DNA of 47,352 nucleotides from a virus (IMGVR_UViG_3300033148_006626:1-47352); one strand, 5' to 3'. Shown: positions 7,998 to 16,837, counted from the first letter of the stretch. Notes: a model not told the origin generated them from the sequence alone. Numbers and translations are program-made.

Positions 7998-8143
7998 GGG
8001 GTTGCCTAGAAGATTTGTTAAACCCTCTGCATGTATACTGTAGACTTAGGGATTTAGGTTTCTCGAAAATCAGAGCGATGAGGCTGGCAAGGCTGTGGGA
8101 GAGAGTTTATGGCAGCATTAACAGACCAGGCAATTCAAGATAG
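7955..8143 (+). CDS. Small basic protein, unknown
   Basis: The 62-residue frame starts at GTG after TTGAGGG and overlaps both neighbours. It is Arg/Lys/Leu-rich (KIRAMRLARLWERVYG) and has two cysteines. The long overlap with the previous gene lowers confidence, but the frame bridges to the next start, which supports coupled translation. No function recognised. Confidence 0.45.
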   Translation: MATTKRPRQKSLPVRGCLEDLLNPLHVYCRLRDLGFSKIRAMRLARLWERVYGSINRPGNSR

Positions 8144-8411
8144 TCATGAACAGTTGCTTCATGTCGACCGTGATGGTGGGGGTAATGGCACAACACGTGT
8201 GAATGTGAAGGATGGTGATAATGGTACTACCTTCTTGCTGCAACTTGCTACGAACGTTGTTGGTTTTGGTGCTACCTTTGGTGCCTGGGAAAGTGCTGGA
8301 GGTACGAGTTACTTCACCATGGTAGCTGATGATGGTGTTACACTGTACGTTTACCTCACAAACAATGGAGTCGCATATGAATGGAAATTCTCGACCACTG
8401 CTCCTTCTTAG
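8109..8411 (+). CDS. Small beta-rich protein, unknown
   Basis: The 100-residue protein starts at ATG after GGGAGAGAGTTT. It is Gly/Thr/Val-rich with repeated DGG/DGD/DGV turns and predicted strands, similar in size and composition to the two paralogous 100-residue proteins at 3.4 and 4.4 kb but without clear motif identity. Likely an accessory virion or surface protein. The next gene starts within its end. Confidence 0.65.
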   Translation: MAALTDQAIQDSHEQLLHVDRDGGGNGTTRVNVKDGDNGTTFLLQLATNVVGFGATFGAWESAGGTSYFTMVADDGVTLYVYLTNNGVAYEWKFSTTAPS

Positions 8412-8958
8412 CCTTCTTAGCCTTTGGCTGATACTGCCAATCCTCTTAATCTATGGATGGGGTTATGCACAGCTGACTGGGCCTTGGACTAGTGTCAGCA
8501 AGAGCTTACAGGGTGTGACGGCAGGTGTGAGCGGTTACACCATTACAGAAACCATATCAGAAGCCACTGGAGGCTCAGGCCAGGTAACAGGGTTCATCAT
8601 TGACCTTAGTGCTGGTGGTTTGCACACGATGGACTTCAGTGCAGTAACCTACCCTAATAACGCAGGTAATGTAGGAGTTAGCATTTACTTCGTTAATTAC
8701 GTGACTGAGTATCCCATGCAGCACTTTTTGTGGTGGAGGGAGCCTAAAGGAGGTACGCCTTACCCAATCTTCTGTGCGCCTGACCACACTTATTACAATA
8801 GTTGTGTGACACCTGAGTTTGTTTCTGGAGCCACACCAGTAGCCTGTGGTGAGATGGATGGTATGGACGGGGGAGCAATCTACGTTATAGAGTTTTGGAC
8901 AGGCATTGAGTCTGGACACTCTCTTTACGTAGTTAGTGGAACAACCATTAACACATAA
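8377..8958 (+). CDS. Exported/anchored protein with N-terminal hydrophobic segment
   Basis: The 193-residue reading starts at ATG six bases after GGAG (8377); ATG 8365 is possible. Residues about 7-28 (RPLLLLSLLSLWLILPILLI) form a strong signal anchor or signal peptide. The remainder is Gly/Thr/aromatic-rich with several cysteines (FCAPDHTYYNSC, VACGEMDG) that could form disulphides after export. It is the fourth gene in 3.6-9 kb with an N-terminal export-type segment. No family recognised. Confidence 0.7.
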   Translation: MNGNSRPLLLLSLLSLWLILPILLIYGWGYAQLTGPWTSVSKSLQGVTAGVSGYTITETISEATGGSGQVTGFIIDLSAGGLHTMDFSAVTYPNNAGNVGVSIYFVNYVTEYPMQHFLWWREPKGGTPYPIFCAPDHTYYNSCVTPEFVSGATPVACGEMDGMDGGAIYVIEFWTGIESGHSLYVVSGTTINT

Positions 8959-8968
8959 GGAGGAGATT

Positions 8969-9145
8969 ATGGCTAGGTTAGAAATTGGGATCTTTAAAAT
9001 CATAGGCCTCATCGGTTTGCTCGCAAAGGAGTTAGGGGATGCGGCAAATGATGGGAAGATTACCTTCGCAGAAGGCGTTTCCATCATTAAGGCAATCTGC
9101 GAGCAGTTGGGTATTGACTTTGAGGATGAAGGTATCGAGCTGTAG
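8969..9145 (+). CDS. Small amphipathic helical protein
   Basis: The 58-residue protein starts at ATG after AAGGAGGAGATT. It has a hydrophobic N-terminal helix (IGIFKIIGLIGLLAKEL) and an acidic second helix (ITFAEGVSIIKAICEQLG). The DAANDGKITFAEG stretch resembles a single EF-hand-like loop (D-x-N-D-G-K-I-x-x-x-E), but this could be chance. A small membrane-active or holin-like role is possible. Confidence 0.65.
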   Translation: MARLEIGIFKIIGLIGLLAKELGDAANDGKITFAEGVSIIKAICEQLGIDFEDEGIEL

Positions 9146-9154
9146 GAGGTAGTT

Positions 9155-10414
9155 GTGGGAAGTGTTTTGGTAATGAGCTTAGACGGCGACGGGATACCTC
9201 TGGCTCTTAGGTTAGCCCAGGAGAAGAACATAGTCAAGGTCTGGATTAAAGATTCCCAGGCCCATGACTCTTTGAGGGGTTATAAGAATCCCTCCCTAGT
9301 GGGTCAGCCTAAGATGTTAGATCAGTATGATCTTATTCTCTTTGATATGGTTGGCCTAGGTGCTAAGGCAGATGCCCTTAAGGGGGAGGGGCGGACTGTG
9401 TTAGGGGGAGGATCCTTTAATGACAAACTCGAACTTGACCGTTCGTATGGGGAGAAAGTATGCAAGAGCCTGACAGATTTGAAAATTCCAGATGGACAGC
9501 AATGTACTTCCCAACAGGCCCTGCTGAAAGTATTAAATGGGGTGGACCAGGCAAAGGTGGTAAAGCCAAAAGGAAACAAGTCTACCACCCTAACCCTTGT
9601 AAGCAAAGATCCCCAAAACAGGACCTTGAAGTCTCTCGTCAAGGCAGGCAACGTAGACCTGTACCCGTGTGTCGTTCAAGACTACGTGGAAGGGGTTGAG
9701 GTTAGCACCGAGGGTTGGTTTAATGGGCAGGAATTCGTGGCCTTTAATCACACCTTGGAACAAAAGCGCTTGATGGAAGGTAATCTAGGACCCCAAACGG
9801 GCTGTATGGGAAACACGGTTTGGGCCTGTGGGGAGGATGAACTGGTCAAGTGTGCCTTACTACCTTTGGAACCATTACTCCGTAAGGTTGACTACCTAGG
9901 ACCTTTGGATGTTAACTGTATTTGCCAGGAGGGTAAGGCTTGGTTCCTTGAGTATACTTCTAGGTTTGGATACGATGCCATCCAGGCCTATTCGGAGTTG
10001 ATTAAAGGGAAACTTTTTGACTTCCTATGGCGCCTTTCCATACAGGAGAGCCTAATGGAAGTTTCAAATGATTATGCAATATCTGTCCGGTTAAGTATGC
10101 CACCTTATCCTCAGGAAGGAGCAGAAGGTTTGAAAGGTGTTGAGGTCATATCCCTTGAGGATGAGGCCAAGCGGCATGTTTGGTTGGCAGATGTTATGAA
10201 AGATTCAGAAGGTAAGGAGGTCCTGGCAGGTGTGGATGGTGTAGTGGGTTGTGTGTCCTCAAGGGGACAGACAATAAATGAGGCTAGACGGAGAGTTTAC
10301 CGGACTATCCAAAAGTCAGCCTTAACTCAAGATCTTCAGTATAGAAAGGACATAGGAGCGGGGGTGGAGGAGTCTATTGAGAAACTGAAAGTTTGGGGGT
10401 GGTTAGATGCCTAA
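9155..10414 (+). CDS. ATP-grasp protein related to PurD (phosphoribosylamine-glycine ligase-like)
   Basis: The 419-residue protein starts at GTG after GTAGGAGG. The ATP-grasp signature GPQTGCMG (212-219) corresponds to PurD's GPNTGGMG, and LEYTSRFGYDAIQ (265-277) to the EFNxRFGDPE metal/ATP loop; EGVEVSTEGWF (179-189) fits the central lid region. Ordinary PurD joins glycine to phosphoribosylamine in purine synthesis. Here it sits inside the morphogenesis operon, one gene before portal, and the Gly-to-Cys and Asn-to-Ser changes suggest another substrate. A ligase that modifies a virion or cell-wall component is a speculative alternative. Confidence 0.75.
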   Translation: MGSVLVMSLDGDGIPLALRLAQEKNIVKVWIKDSQAHDSLRGYKNPSLVGQPKMLDQYDLILFDMVGLGAKADALKGEGRTVLGGGSFNDKLELDRSYGEKVCKSLTDLKIPDGQQCTSQQALLKVLNGVDQAKVVKPKGNKSTTLTLVSKDPQNRTLKSLVKAGNVDLYPCVVQDYVEGVEVSTEGWFNGQEFVAFNHTLEQKRLMEGNLGPQTGCMGNTVWACGEDELVKCALLPLEPLLRKVDYLGPLDVNCICQEGKAWFLEYTSRFGYDAIQAYSELIKGKLFDFLWRLSIQESLMEVSNDYAISVRLSMPPYPQEGAEGLKGVEVISLEDEAKRHVWLADVMKDSEGKEVLAGVDGVVGCVSSRGQTINEARRRVYRTIQKSALTQDLQYRKDIGAGVEESIEKLKVWGWLDA

Positions 10415-11771
10415 AGTCTCTGCCAAGGCCTTAGAGATTGCAGAAAAAATGATGGAGGCAGTAGCCAAGAAAAGGCCTATTAAATCAGGGGTTGAGACTG
10501 CAGAGGACTTTATGGAAGCCCTCGCTGCGGGAAGGCCTACTAGGTTATACCGCGCTACTATCCCTGATAAGATTTGGCAGCCTTTGAGTAAGTTTAAGGC
10601 ACCTACCTGGGAGGAGCCTGCAGGGAGATATTGGGCTCTAGACCCACAGGAGATCCTACCCCTCCTTAGGCCTGGGGACTGGGGAGGAAGGCCTAGGAGT
10701 GCTTGGTCTGAGGCCTTAGGAGCCTTTGAGGAGCATCCTAGCAGTAGAGAGTTTTATAACCTAAAGGCACTAGTTGAAGAAGGTTTGGGGATGGATGAGG
10801 CAGCAGGTGGTTACATTTTCAAAACAGGAAGACCTGCTAGGAAGTTAAAGGTTAGGAACCTCTCTGATCCAGATGATTGGAAAAGTTATCTAAATCACAT
10901 TGATGAGAAGACCCGTAGGAGGAGAACTGAAGCGTCGATAGCACAGCTTGGGGGTGCAGGGATTAGTTCACCTCTTACAAGAGCAAGATTAGGAAGGTAC
11001 ATGACCAAGGATTTGCAAAAGGAAGGTTATGACCTTGTGATCTTCCCAGACCTTGCTGCCGGGCAACCTGAGGTGGTACAGGCAGTGCAACTCTCAGCAA
11101 AGACACTTGCTACAAGAGCTGGTAAGAGGCATGGGACACGACTAATCATGATCCCTGCTGGAGTAGCTGCCGGGTTGGGCCTGATGGGGGGTCAGGATGA
11201 AGCTGAGGCAGCAAAATTCTTCCCTGTAGGAGCAAAATTAACCAAAAAGGCAAAGGATGCAGTTATGGGAGTTCTCAGTGAAGGCTCGACTAAGGCGTTG
11301 GCAGGGCGCACCTTTAGGAATCAGGTGATTAAGGAGGTCAGGAAGGGGAGTAATCCAAGATACCGTGCGGTTATCTTTGATGATGGAAGTATGGCAACCC
11401 TGACTACAAAGGAGGTTGAGGATCTTTGCCGATACAAAGGGACAGAGGACTATCTAGATGCCTTTAGGGAGGCTGGGCGAACTGAGAAAGTAGATCAGGC
11501 AATGAGGAGTTATGAACATAGGAAGAAGAGATTGGGGACAGCTCTGCAAAGTCTGAAGCAGGCATATCACAAGTCTTACGTTGAGAGTACAGAGCATCTA
11601 GTAGGTGGGCATCAGGAGCACCTTTTCGTTGATGATGGGATAGATATCTTTCCTATGCCAAAACCTTACGCCGAGGTTCTCGAAGAGATCGGTGTGGTGA
11701 AGATCAGGCGGGATAAGAAGTACATGAAGGCAGTTAAACCTGAGAAGGCAAAACCCAGACCTGGAGGCTGA
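10407..11771 (+). CDS. Virion-associated protein with possible ADP-ribosyltransferase-like domain
   Basis: The 454-residue protein starts at ATG overlapping the previous gene. RLYRATIPDK (about 46-55), GRYWALDPQ (about 73-81) and GYDLVIFPD...QPEVVQAVQLS (about 207-230) follow the order of the R, strand and E blocks in phage ADP-ribosyltransferase-like domains, but the match is weak. A hydrophobic stretch IPAGVAAGLGLMGG (about 247-260) followed by DEAEAA is typical of large ejected virion proteins. The C-terminal half is charged and helical. Position directly before portal agrees with a packaged protein. Confidence 0.55.
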   Translation: MPKVSAKALEIAEKMMEAVAKKRPIKSGVETAEDFMEALAAGRPTRLYRATIPDKIWQPLSKFKAPTWEEPAGRYWALDPQEILPLLRPGDWGGRPRSAWSEALGAFEEHPSSREFYNLKALVEEGLGMDEAAGGYIFKTGRPARKLKVRNLSDPDDWKSYLNHIDEKTRRRRTEASIAQLGGAGISSPLTRARLGRYMTKDLQKEGYDLVIFPDLAAGQPEVVQAVQLSAKTLATRAGKRHGTRLIMIPAGVAAGLGLMGGQDEAEAAKFFPVGAKLTKKAKDAVMGVLSEGSTKALAGRTFRNQVIKEVRKGSNPRYRAVIFDDGSMATLTTKEVEDLCRYKGTEDYLDAFREAGRTEKVDQAMRSYEHRKKRLGTALQSLKQAYHKSYVESTEHLVGGHQEHLFVDDGIDIFPMPKPYAEVLEEIGVVKIRRDKKYMKAVKPEKAKPRPGG

Positions 11772-11772
11772 T

Positions 11773-13560
11773 TTGAATAGGGATCATAATACATCTGGAG
11801 GAACTCCTGATAGGGTGCCTGAGGGTGAGAAAGATTTCGTAGACAAGTGGACCCAGAGGATTAAGGCAGGGAAGAAGTTTAGGAAGAAATTCTCTACCCA
11901 ACAGGAATGGGATAATTACAGGAAGTACTACAGGGGAGACTGGGTGGATGAGGTGTACCCAGTAAACCGAGTATTCAGTTTTGGTAGGAGTATGGTCCCC
12001 CGCGTGTACTTCAGGCATCCCCAGGTTGTTGTAACTCCAACCCGCCCTGAGCTGGTTTGGCCTGCCCGGGTGGTTGAAGCGGTGGATAACTGGTTGATCC
12101 GGGAGATAATGCTCAAGCAGACTCTTAAGAAGGCAATCATGCACGCCTACCTTTCTGGGATTGGGCCTATTAAGTTAGGTTATGATTCTGAGTTTGGGTT
12201 CCTGCCAGACCTTTCCATCGACAGGGATGCTGGGACAGTTTCTCAGCACTCAGTTAAGTCAGGAAGGAGGATAGAATATCGGTCTAATGTAAAGCCTGGC
12301 CTCCCCTGGGCTTTGCCGACCCTACCTGAAGATATTATAGTCCCCTGTGGCTATCCTGATCCCTATTCCCTACCCTGGGTGGCTCATAGGGTTATCCGAC
12401 CTATTGATGACGTTAAGCAAGACCAGAAATATAAACATACTAAGAATCTGCAAGGGACCCGACTAAGTGACATTGACGACCAGAAGAAGCAGCAATTCGA
12501 CTTTTACGGGGCGGATGATATCCATTATGCAGAACTCTATGAGGTAAGGGACTTTGCTACACAGGAGGTTCTAGTTATCTGCGAGAATAGACTCATCCTC
12601 CGTGATCTTGATGCCCTGCAGGTAGAAGGATTGCCTTGGGAGTTTATCATCTTTAATGAAGACCCGGAGTATTTCTGGCCAATCTCAGATGTGAAGATGA
12701 TAGAGAGGCAGCAACTCGAACTTAATGAGACCCGTACCCAAGAGCAGAAACATAGGAAGATCGCCTTGATAAAGTTCCTTTACCTTAAGGGGGAGATTGA
12801 TGATGACCAACTTGACAACCTACTCTCAGGGGTAGTAGGTCCTGCAGTAGGGGTGAAGGGGGATAGCCTTGCTGGTACGGTTGAGATTTTGCAACCTCAC
12901 ATACCTCCTGATCTCGCTTCTAGCGCCCAAATGATAAAGGAGGATATGAGAGAGACTCTAGGGTACTCAGAACTCTATACAGGTGGATTCAAAGGAGGAA
13001 CGCCTCCAACTGCCCAAGAGACTTATGAGGTATCTCGATCAGGTTCTGCTAGGGATGATGAGAGGAGGGATATAACTGCAGACACCTTAGTTAACATAGT
13101 AAGGAAGTTTAACCAGTTCCTCTTCAAGTTTTGGGATACCCAGAGAGTAGTTGAGATAGCAGGCCCTCAGGGTGAGGCTATGTGGGTTACCTACACAGGG
13201 GATCAGATCAAAGGAGAATATTCCCTAAGGGTTGATCCTGATTCAGGGATACCTATTTCAAAGATGCTGCAAACTGAGGTGGCCAATGCTTTGATGGACA
13301 AGTATAATGGTGACCAGTTAATAGACCAGATCCGTCTAAGGCAAATGCACCTGCAGCAATTTGAGTGGGTATTCCCAGGCATCTCCTCATTGATTAACCA
13401 AGGTGTGCCAGGTATGCCTGCCCAGATGATGGCAGGTGATAGGCAACCTCATCCGATAGGAATGGCCCGGTCAGGGCATATGCCTACAGGTAATAGGGGT
13501 GGAGGTAGATCACCAGAGAATCCCATGCCTTTAGAGAAGTTAGGAAAAGGAGGAGGGTAA
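11773..13560 (+). CDS. Portal protein
   Basis: The 595-residue protein starts at TTG after GGAGGCTGAT. Charged N-terminal helices (KKFRKKFSTQQEWDNYRKYYRGDW) lead into MVPRVYFRHPQVVVTP and a long central wing/stem region with RQQLELNETRTQEQ; the C-terminus is Gly/Pro-rich and disordered. Size, acidic helical content and placement between terminase and scaffold/capsid are those of podovirus-type portals, the dodecameric ring through which DNA is packaged. Family assignment is by overall pattern rather than a single motif. Confidence 0.78.
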   Translation: MNRDHNTSGGTPDRVPEGEKDFVDKWTQRIKAGKKFRKKFSTQQEWDNYRKYYRGDWVDEVYPVNRVFSFGRSMVPRVYFRHPQVVVTPTRPELVWPARVVEAVDNWLIREIMLKQTLKKAIMHAYLSGIGPIKLGYDSEFGFLPDLSIDRDAGTVSQHSVKSGRRIEYRSNVKPGLPWALPTLPEDIIVPCGYPDPYSLPWVAHRVIRPIDDVKQDQKYKHTKNLQGTRLSDIDDQKKQQFDFYGADDIHYAELYEVRDFATQEVLVICENRLILRDLDALQVEGLPWEFIIFNEDPEYFWPISDVKMIERQQLELNETRTQEQKHRKIALIKFLYLKGEIDDDQLDNLLSGVVGPAVGVKGDSLAGTVEILQPHIPPDLASSAQMIKEDMRETLGYSELYTGGFKGGTPPTAQETYEVSRSGSARDDERRDITADTLVNIVRKFNQFLFKFWDTQRVVEIAGPQGEAMWVTYTGDQIKGEYSLRVDPDSGIPISKMLQTEVANALMDKYNGDQLIDQIRLRQMHLQQFEWVFPGISSLINQGVPGMPAQMMAGDRQPHPIGMARSGHMPTGNRGGGRSPENPMPLEKLGKGGG

Positions 13561-13856
13561 TGCCTCTTTATGATCTTGAATGTAAGGCCTGTGGTGCTGA
13601 GTGGGAGATGTACTATAAGATTAGGGATATTGAAGAGAGTGATGGAAGATTCATATGCCCAAAATGTTCCGCTAGCAAGGGGAAGGTTGTTATTAAAAAC
13701 TTCAGAAGTCAGGATTGGTTCAAGCCTCATTGGAATGAGAATTTTGGAATCAAACCTGAGTTCGTCCGGTCAAGAAACCACCTCAAGCAGCTCTGTGATA
13801 AGTATGGGATGGTTTCGAATGCTTTGGGGGATCACAGGAATATAAAGGAGGTATGA
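13560..13856 (+). CDS. FmdB-type zinc-ribbon protein
   Basis: The 98-residue protein overlaps the portal stop (TAATG). MPLYDLECKACG and FICPKC place four cysteines at C8, C11, C33 and C36, the FmdB-like zinc ribbon pattern. Such proteins occur widely in phage structural operons with unknown roles. The C-terminal half is polar and has no recognised domain. Confidence 0.8.
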   Translation: MPLYDLECKACGAEWEMYYKIRDIEESDGRFICPKCSASKGKVVIKNFRSQDWFKPHWNENFGIKPEFVRSRNHLKQLCDKYGMVSNALGDHRNIKEV

Positions 13857-14086
13857 TGAAGTTTAAGGTAGATGATAGCGAAGTAGACCTGGAATTCGTG
13901 AGGTATCTGGATGAGGCTATCTTAGTCGCAGACATGCCCACAGGTGAGTTGGGGCTCTTTTTCAGAACTGAAAACAAGAGCGTCCCAGACAGGATCTTGA
14001 GAGGGTTAAGACTTAAGTTGCGGAGTCTAGTGCCTCACACTTTTATGGGGGTTGATTACTTACCACTGGGAGGTTTTAATGAATGA
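13856..14086 (+). CDS. Small protein, unknown
   Basis: The 76-residue frame starts at the second of two adjacent ATGs, better spaced from AAAGGAGG than the first at 13853. The first half is acidic with beta character, the second basic. It lies in a run of tightly overlapping genes between portal and scaffold. No family recognised. Confidence 0.65.
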   Translation: MKFKVDDSEVDLEFVRYLDEAILVADMPTGELGLFFRTENKSVPDRILRGLRLKLRSLVPHTFMGVDYLPLGGFNE

Positions 14087-14285
14087 GACGCGAAGGGTAG
14101 TTACCTTTTCCCAAGATCTGGAGAGTAAGACCTACAAGGTAAAATTCAGAGGGTCTTGGGCAAGAGGGGATCTTGATCGCCTTCACAAACTCCTCCTCAA
14201 GGAGTTGAAGCATTACAAGTTAGCCTTGAGGAAGGCGGATGAGGGGGAGAAGGCAAAAGCGAAGAAGGAGGGAAATGATGGTTAA
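14079..14285 (+). CDS. Small basic helical protein, unknown
   Basis: The 68-residue protein starts at ATG after GGGAGGTTTTA, overlapping the previous stop. A beta-like N-terminus is followed by a Lys/Leu-rich helix (about residues 30-65). Its end contains the ribosome site of the scaffold gene, so the two are translationally coupled. Function unknown. Confidence 0.65.
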   Translation: MNETRRVVTFSQDLESKTYKVKFRGSWARGDLDRLHKLLLKELKHYKLALRKADEGEKAKAKKEGNDG

Positions 14286-14952
14286 GGAGAAAGAGAAAGA
14301 GAATGGGAATGAAAATGAAGGTGAAGGTGAGGAGACTATAACCCTAACCAAGGCTCAGTATGAAGCTCTTCTGGATAAACTCGATGAGAAAGAGGATGAT
14401 CCTGCAGATGATGGGGATGATATTGACTCTCTGGCCAAGGAAGGGAAAAAGTCGCCTAAGGAACCTGAAGGGGATAAGGATGAGGTTGATCTTAAGTCCT
14501 TAGATAATGAGGAACTCTTCAGGTTCATTGATGGGGCGGTTAGGCAAGGTTACATCGGGCCCCTAGTGACCAAACTGGAGGAGATTGACCTTAGGCTCCA
14601 GATTGACCACCTTACCAGACCTACTGAGTTTGGGGGGAAAGGCTTCACCGATCTCTTTGACTATAAGGAGGAGATTAAGAAGATTGGGCAGGCCAACCCT
14701 GACATTTCTATGGAAGACGCATACCTCCTTGCTAAGCAAAAGGCTGGGAAAAAGGAAGAAAAGAAGGATAGCGAAAAGGGTTCTAAAGCAAAGGAACTTA
14801 GGCATCTTCCCCCTCTCTCATCTGCTAAGAAGGGAGGAGGGACAACACATAGCGAGAAGCCTGGCGTATCCGGGTCTGCCACGAAGGACGGAGAACCTGC
14901 TTCCTTGAAGGAGGCTTCTAGGCTCGCTTTCGATGAGGTCTTTGGGGAATAG
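14278..14952 (+). CDS. Scaffolding protein (predicted)
   Basis: The 224-residue protein is highly charged: an N-terminal Glu/Lys/Asn-rich stretch, an acidic coiled-coil-like block, and a basic C-terminal tail after residue 160. Composition and position immediately before the major capsid protein match head scaffolds, whose C-terminal basic helix contacts the coat protein. Two adjacent ATGs (14275, 14278) follow AAGGAGGGAA; either may be used. No protease domain is visible. Confidence 0.72.
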   Translation: MVKEKEKENGNENEGEGEETITLTKAQYEALLDKLDEKEDDPADDGDDIDSLAKEGKKSPKEPEGDKDEVDLKSLDNEELFRFIDGAVRQGYIGPLVTKLEEIDLRLQIDHLTRPTEFGGKGFTDLFDYKEEIKKIGQANPDISMEDAYLLAKQKAGKKEEKKDSEKGSKAKELRHLPPLSSAKKGGGTTHSEKPGVSGSATKDGEPASLKEASRLAFDEVFGE

Positions 14953-14986
14953 CCTCTCCAAAGTTGGGTAAACGAGGTACTATCAA

Positions 14987-15961
14987 ATGGCTGATGATAG
15001 TCAAAGCTGGACTCACAAGGTAGATACCTTCTTCACCACAACGTGGATGTATAGAAGGAAGACGGTAACCCAGCAGGCCTTTCTTAAAACGCCTTTTATC
15101 TATTGGCTGAGGGAGAGGGGCAAGATTGAGTTCATTTCAGGTTACCGGAGGATTGAAGTTCCTGTGGAGTATGGGGATAATGAGACTATCCGCTGGATCA
15201 CAAAGGGTGACACTGTACCCCTGGCAGATTCTGAACTCGCTACCATGACTTATGAGGATTGGAAGCATGTCTCAGTTACTGTCATGAGATGGATGCAGGA
15301 TGAGCAGCAGAACCGTGGAAAGGCTGCTATGATCAGTCTCAGTGATCTTAAGTTGGGGGCGGCAGAGCGTGGCCTTTACGAGGAATTCGAGCGGGTGATG
15401 TTTGCTGATGGAACAGGGACGAATGAGCCTAATGGTACTGAGAACCTGATCTCTACTACCCCTACGACAGGGATAGTTCATGGTCTTAACCGGGCAAATC
15501 TTACCTGGTGGAGGAACCAGGCAATGGAGTGTGAGGGAGCAGCGGCCTTGTACCTGGTAAAGAATATGAGGACCTGCTTTAATAACATCCTTAAGTACTC
15601 CAAAGCGGAACTTCAAGATATTGCCCTGGTGACTGATCAGGATACCTACGAGCTGTATGAGGAGGAAGGTTACGAACTCGTGCAGCTGCAGAAGACAGGG
15701 TTCTTTGATGCTGGTTTTCCTACCCTGTCCTTCCGGGGAAGGCCCCTTATGTGGTGCCCCTCGGCGCCTGATGGGAAGATGTTCTTTGTTAATACTGCTT
15801 ATTACAAGATGGTTTGTGATGAGCAGTACTGGATGCTGATGACTGATTGGAAAACAATTCCCAATCAGCCTCATGACCGGGTTGCCCAGATCACTTGTAC
15901 CTTTAATGTGATCTGTACCAGGCCTATCGTCCAGAACGTCCTTTATAACATTGCGGAGTAA
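14987..15961 (+). CDS. Major capsid protein
   Basis: The 324-residue protein follows the scaffold and starts at ATG after GAGGTACTATCAA. It has an N-terminal arm, then mixed alpha/beta segments (KGDTVPLADSELATMTYEDWKH; HGLNRANLTWWRNQ; DQDTYELYEEEGYELVQLQKTGFFDAGFPTLSFRGRPLMW is the likely A-domain core in shortened form). The order strand-helix-strand and the late RGRPLMWCP element recall HK97-fold phage coats. Length and context agree; the fold is inferred, not shown. Confidence 0.82.
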   Translation: MADDSQSWTHKVDTFFTTTWMYRRKTVTQQAFLKTPFIYWLRERGKIEFISGYRRIEVPVEYGDNETIRWITKGDTVPLADSELATMTYEDWKHVSVTVMRWMQDEQQNRGKAAMISLSDLKLGAAERGLYEEFERVMFADGTGTNEPNGTENLISTTPTTGIVHGLNRANLTWWRNQAMECEGAAALYLVKNMRTCFNNILKYSKAELQDIALVTDQDTYELYEEEGYELVQLQKTGFFDAGFPTLSFRGRPLMWCPSAPDGKMFFVNTAYYKMVCDEQYWMLMTDWKTIPNQPHDRVAQITCTFNVICTRPIVQNVLYNIAE

Positions 15962-15987
15962 CCGACTTATGGCGTATCCATAGGAGG

Positions 15988-16011
15988 CGGGTAGGCCTGA
16001 AAATCTACCCG
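15988..16011 (+). other. Stem-loop downstream of the major capsid gene
   Basis: CGGGTAG (15988-15994) pairs with CTACCCG (16005-16011) around a 10-base loop. The following ACTTAATCT is only partly T-rich, so this would be a weak terminator or an mRNA-stabilising hairpin controlling the ratio of capsid to downstream messages. Confidence 0.5.
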
Positions 16012-16048
16012 ACTTAATCTCTACCTTGATTGGTTAAAGGAGAATGAT

Positions 16049-16837
16049 ATGGGAGCACAAATAGGAAATTATCAAGAAGGGCCTCACACAATGTTCAACC
16101 TCAGCCTATTTGAGGAGACTACGGTTAAACCTCATAGGCTGGGAACTGTTCGCCCTCTTGATGATGGTAGAGTTTTCGTCCTTTGCAAGAACGGGACGGT
16201 TGCACTTGCTGCAGGTAAACTCGTAACTTTTATCACAACCCAAACCAATGAGCAGACCGTTGTCACTGCTGCGGCTGCGGGGGATAAGACTGTTTACATC
16301 ACCGCGGCTGGCATCACGGCCAATCTGTGGGAAGATGGAACTCTCATCGTAACTGCAGGAACTGGTATTGGGGAGTCTTACAAGATCAAGGGGAACAAGG
16401 CTACTGTCTCTGGGGTGGTTGAGGTGCTCCTTTATGATGCTATTGCAACTGCTTGGTCTACTACGGATACGGACATTTCTGTATGGCCTAATCCCTACAA
16501 CGCAGTTGTGGTCAACCCCACAGATGCCCAACAGATGCCTGTAGGATGTCCTCAGAGGATTGTGACAGCCTCAACCTCCTCGACCAGTTATTACTTCTGG
16601 GCGCAGGTTAAGGGTTGGGGATCTCTCATTATTGACACAGCTGGAAACACTCCTGGTGCAGAGTTGGATGAGAAGAAGATCCTAGCAAGTACCAACCATG
16701 CAGGTTATGGGATGGTAGTAGACGCCCCTGGTGCTGGAACTAATTACTTCGGGCACTATGAGGTGGGTTACCTGGTCCAGGAGGAAGATTTGAGGGATAA
16801 TGAGGCAACCTTGGTTTGCTTTGATATTCCTTATTAG
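16049..16837 (+). CDS. Probable head decoration or minor capsid protein
   Basis: The 262-residue protein starts at ATG after AAAGGAGAATGAT. It is rich in beta-forming Val/Thr/Ala, with VTAAAAGDKTVYITAAGITANLWEDGTLIV (split by turns) suggesting a small beta-barrel in the middle. Position directly after the major capsid gene is usual for a decoration or second capsid protein. No catalytic motif. Family not recognised. Confidence 0.65.
   Translation: MGAQIGNYQEGPHTMFNLSLFEETTVKPHRLGTVRPLDDGRVFVLCKNGTVALAAGKLVTFITTQTNEQTVVTAAAAGDKTVYITAAGITANLWEDGTLIVTAGTGIGESYKIKGNKATVSGVVEVLLYDAIATAWSTTDTDISVWPNPYNAVVVNPTDAQQMPVGCPQRIVTASTSSTSYYFWAQVKGWGSLIIDTAGNTPGAELDEKKILASTNHAGYGMVVDAPGAGTNYFGHYEVGYLVQEEDLRDNEATLVCFDIPY

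Noticed and set aside
8575-9237. Leftward 220-residue open frame
   Set aside because: Spans three rightward genes in antisense; it carries no motif and no ribosome site.
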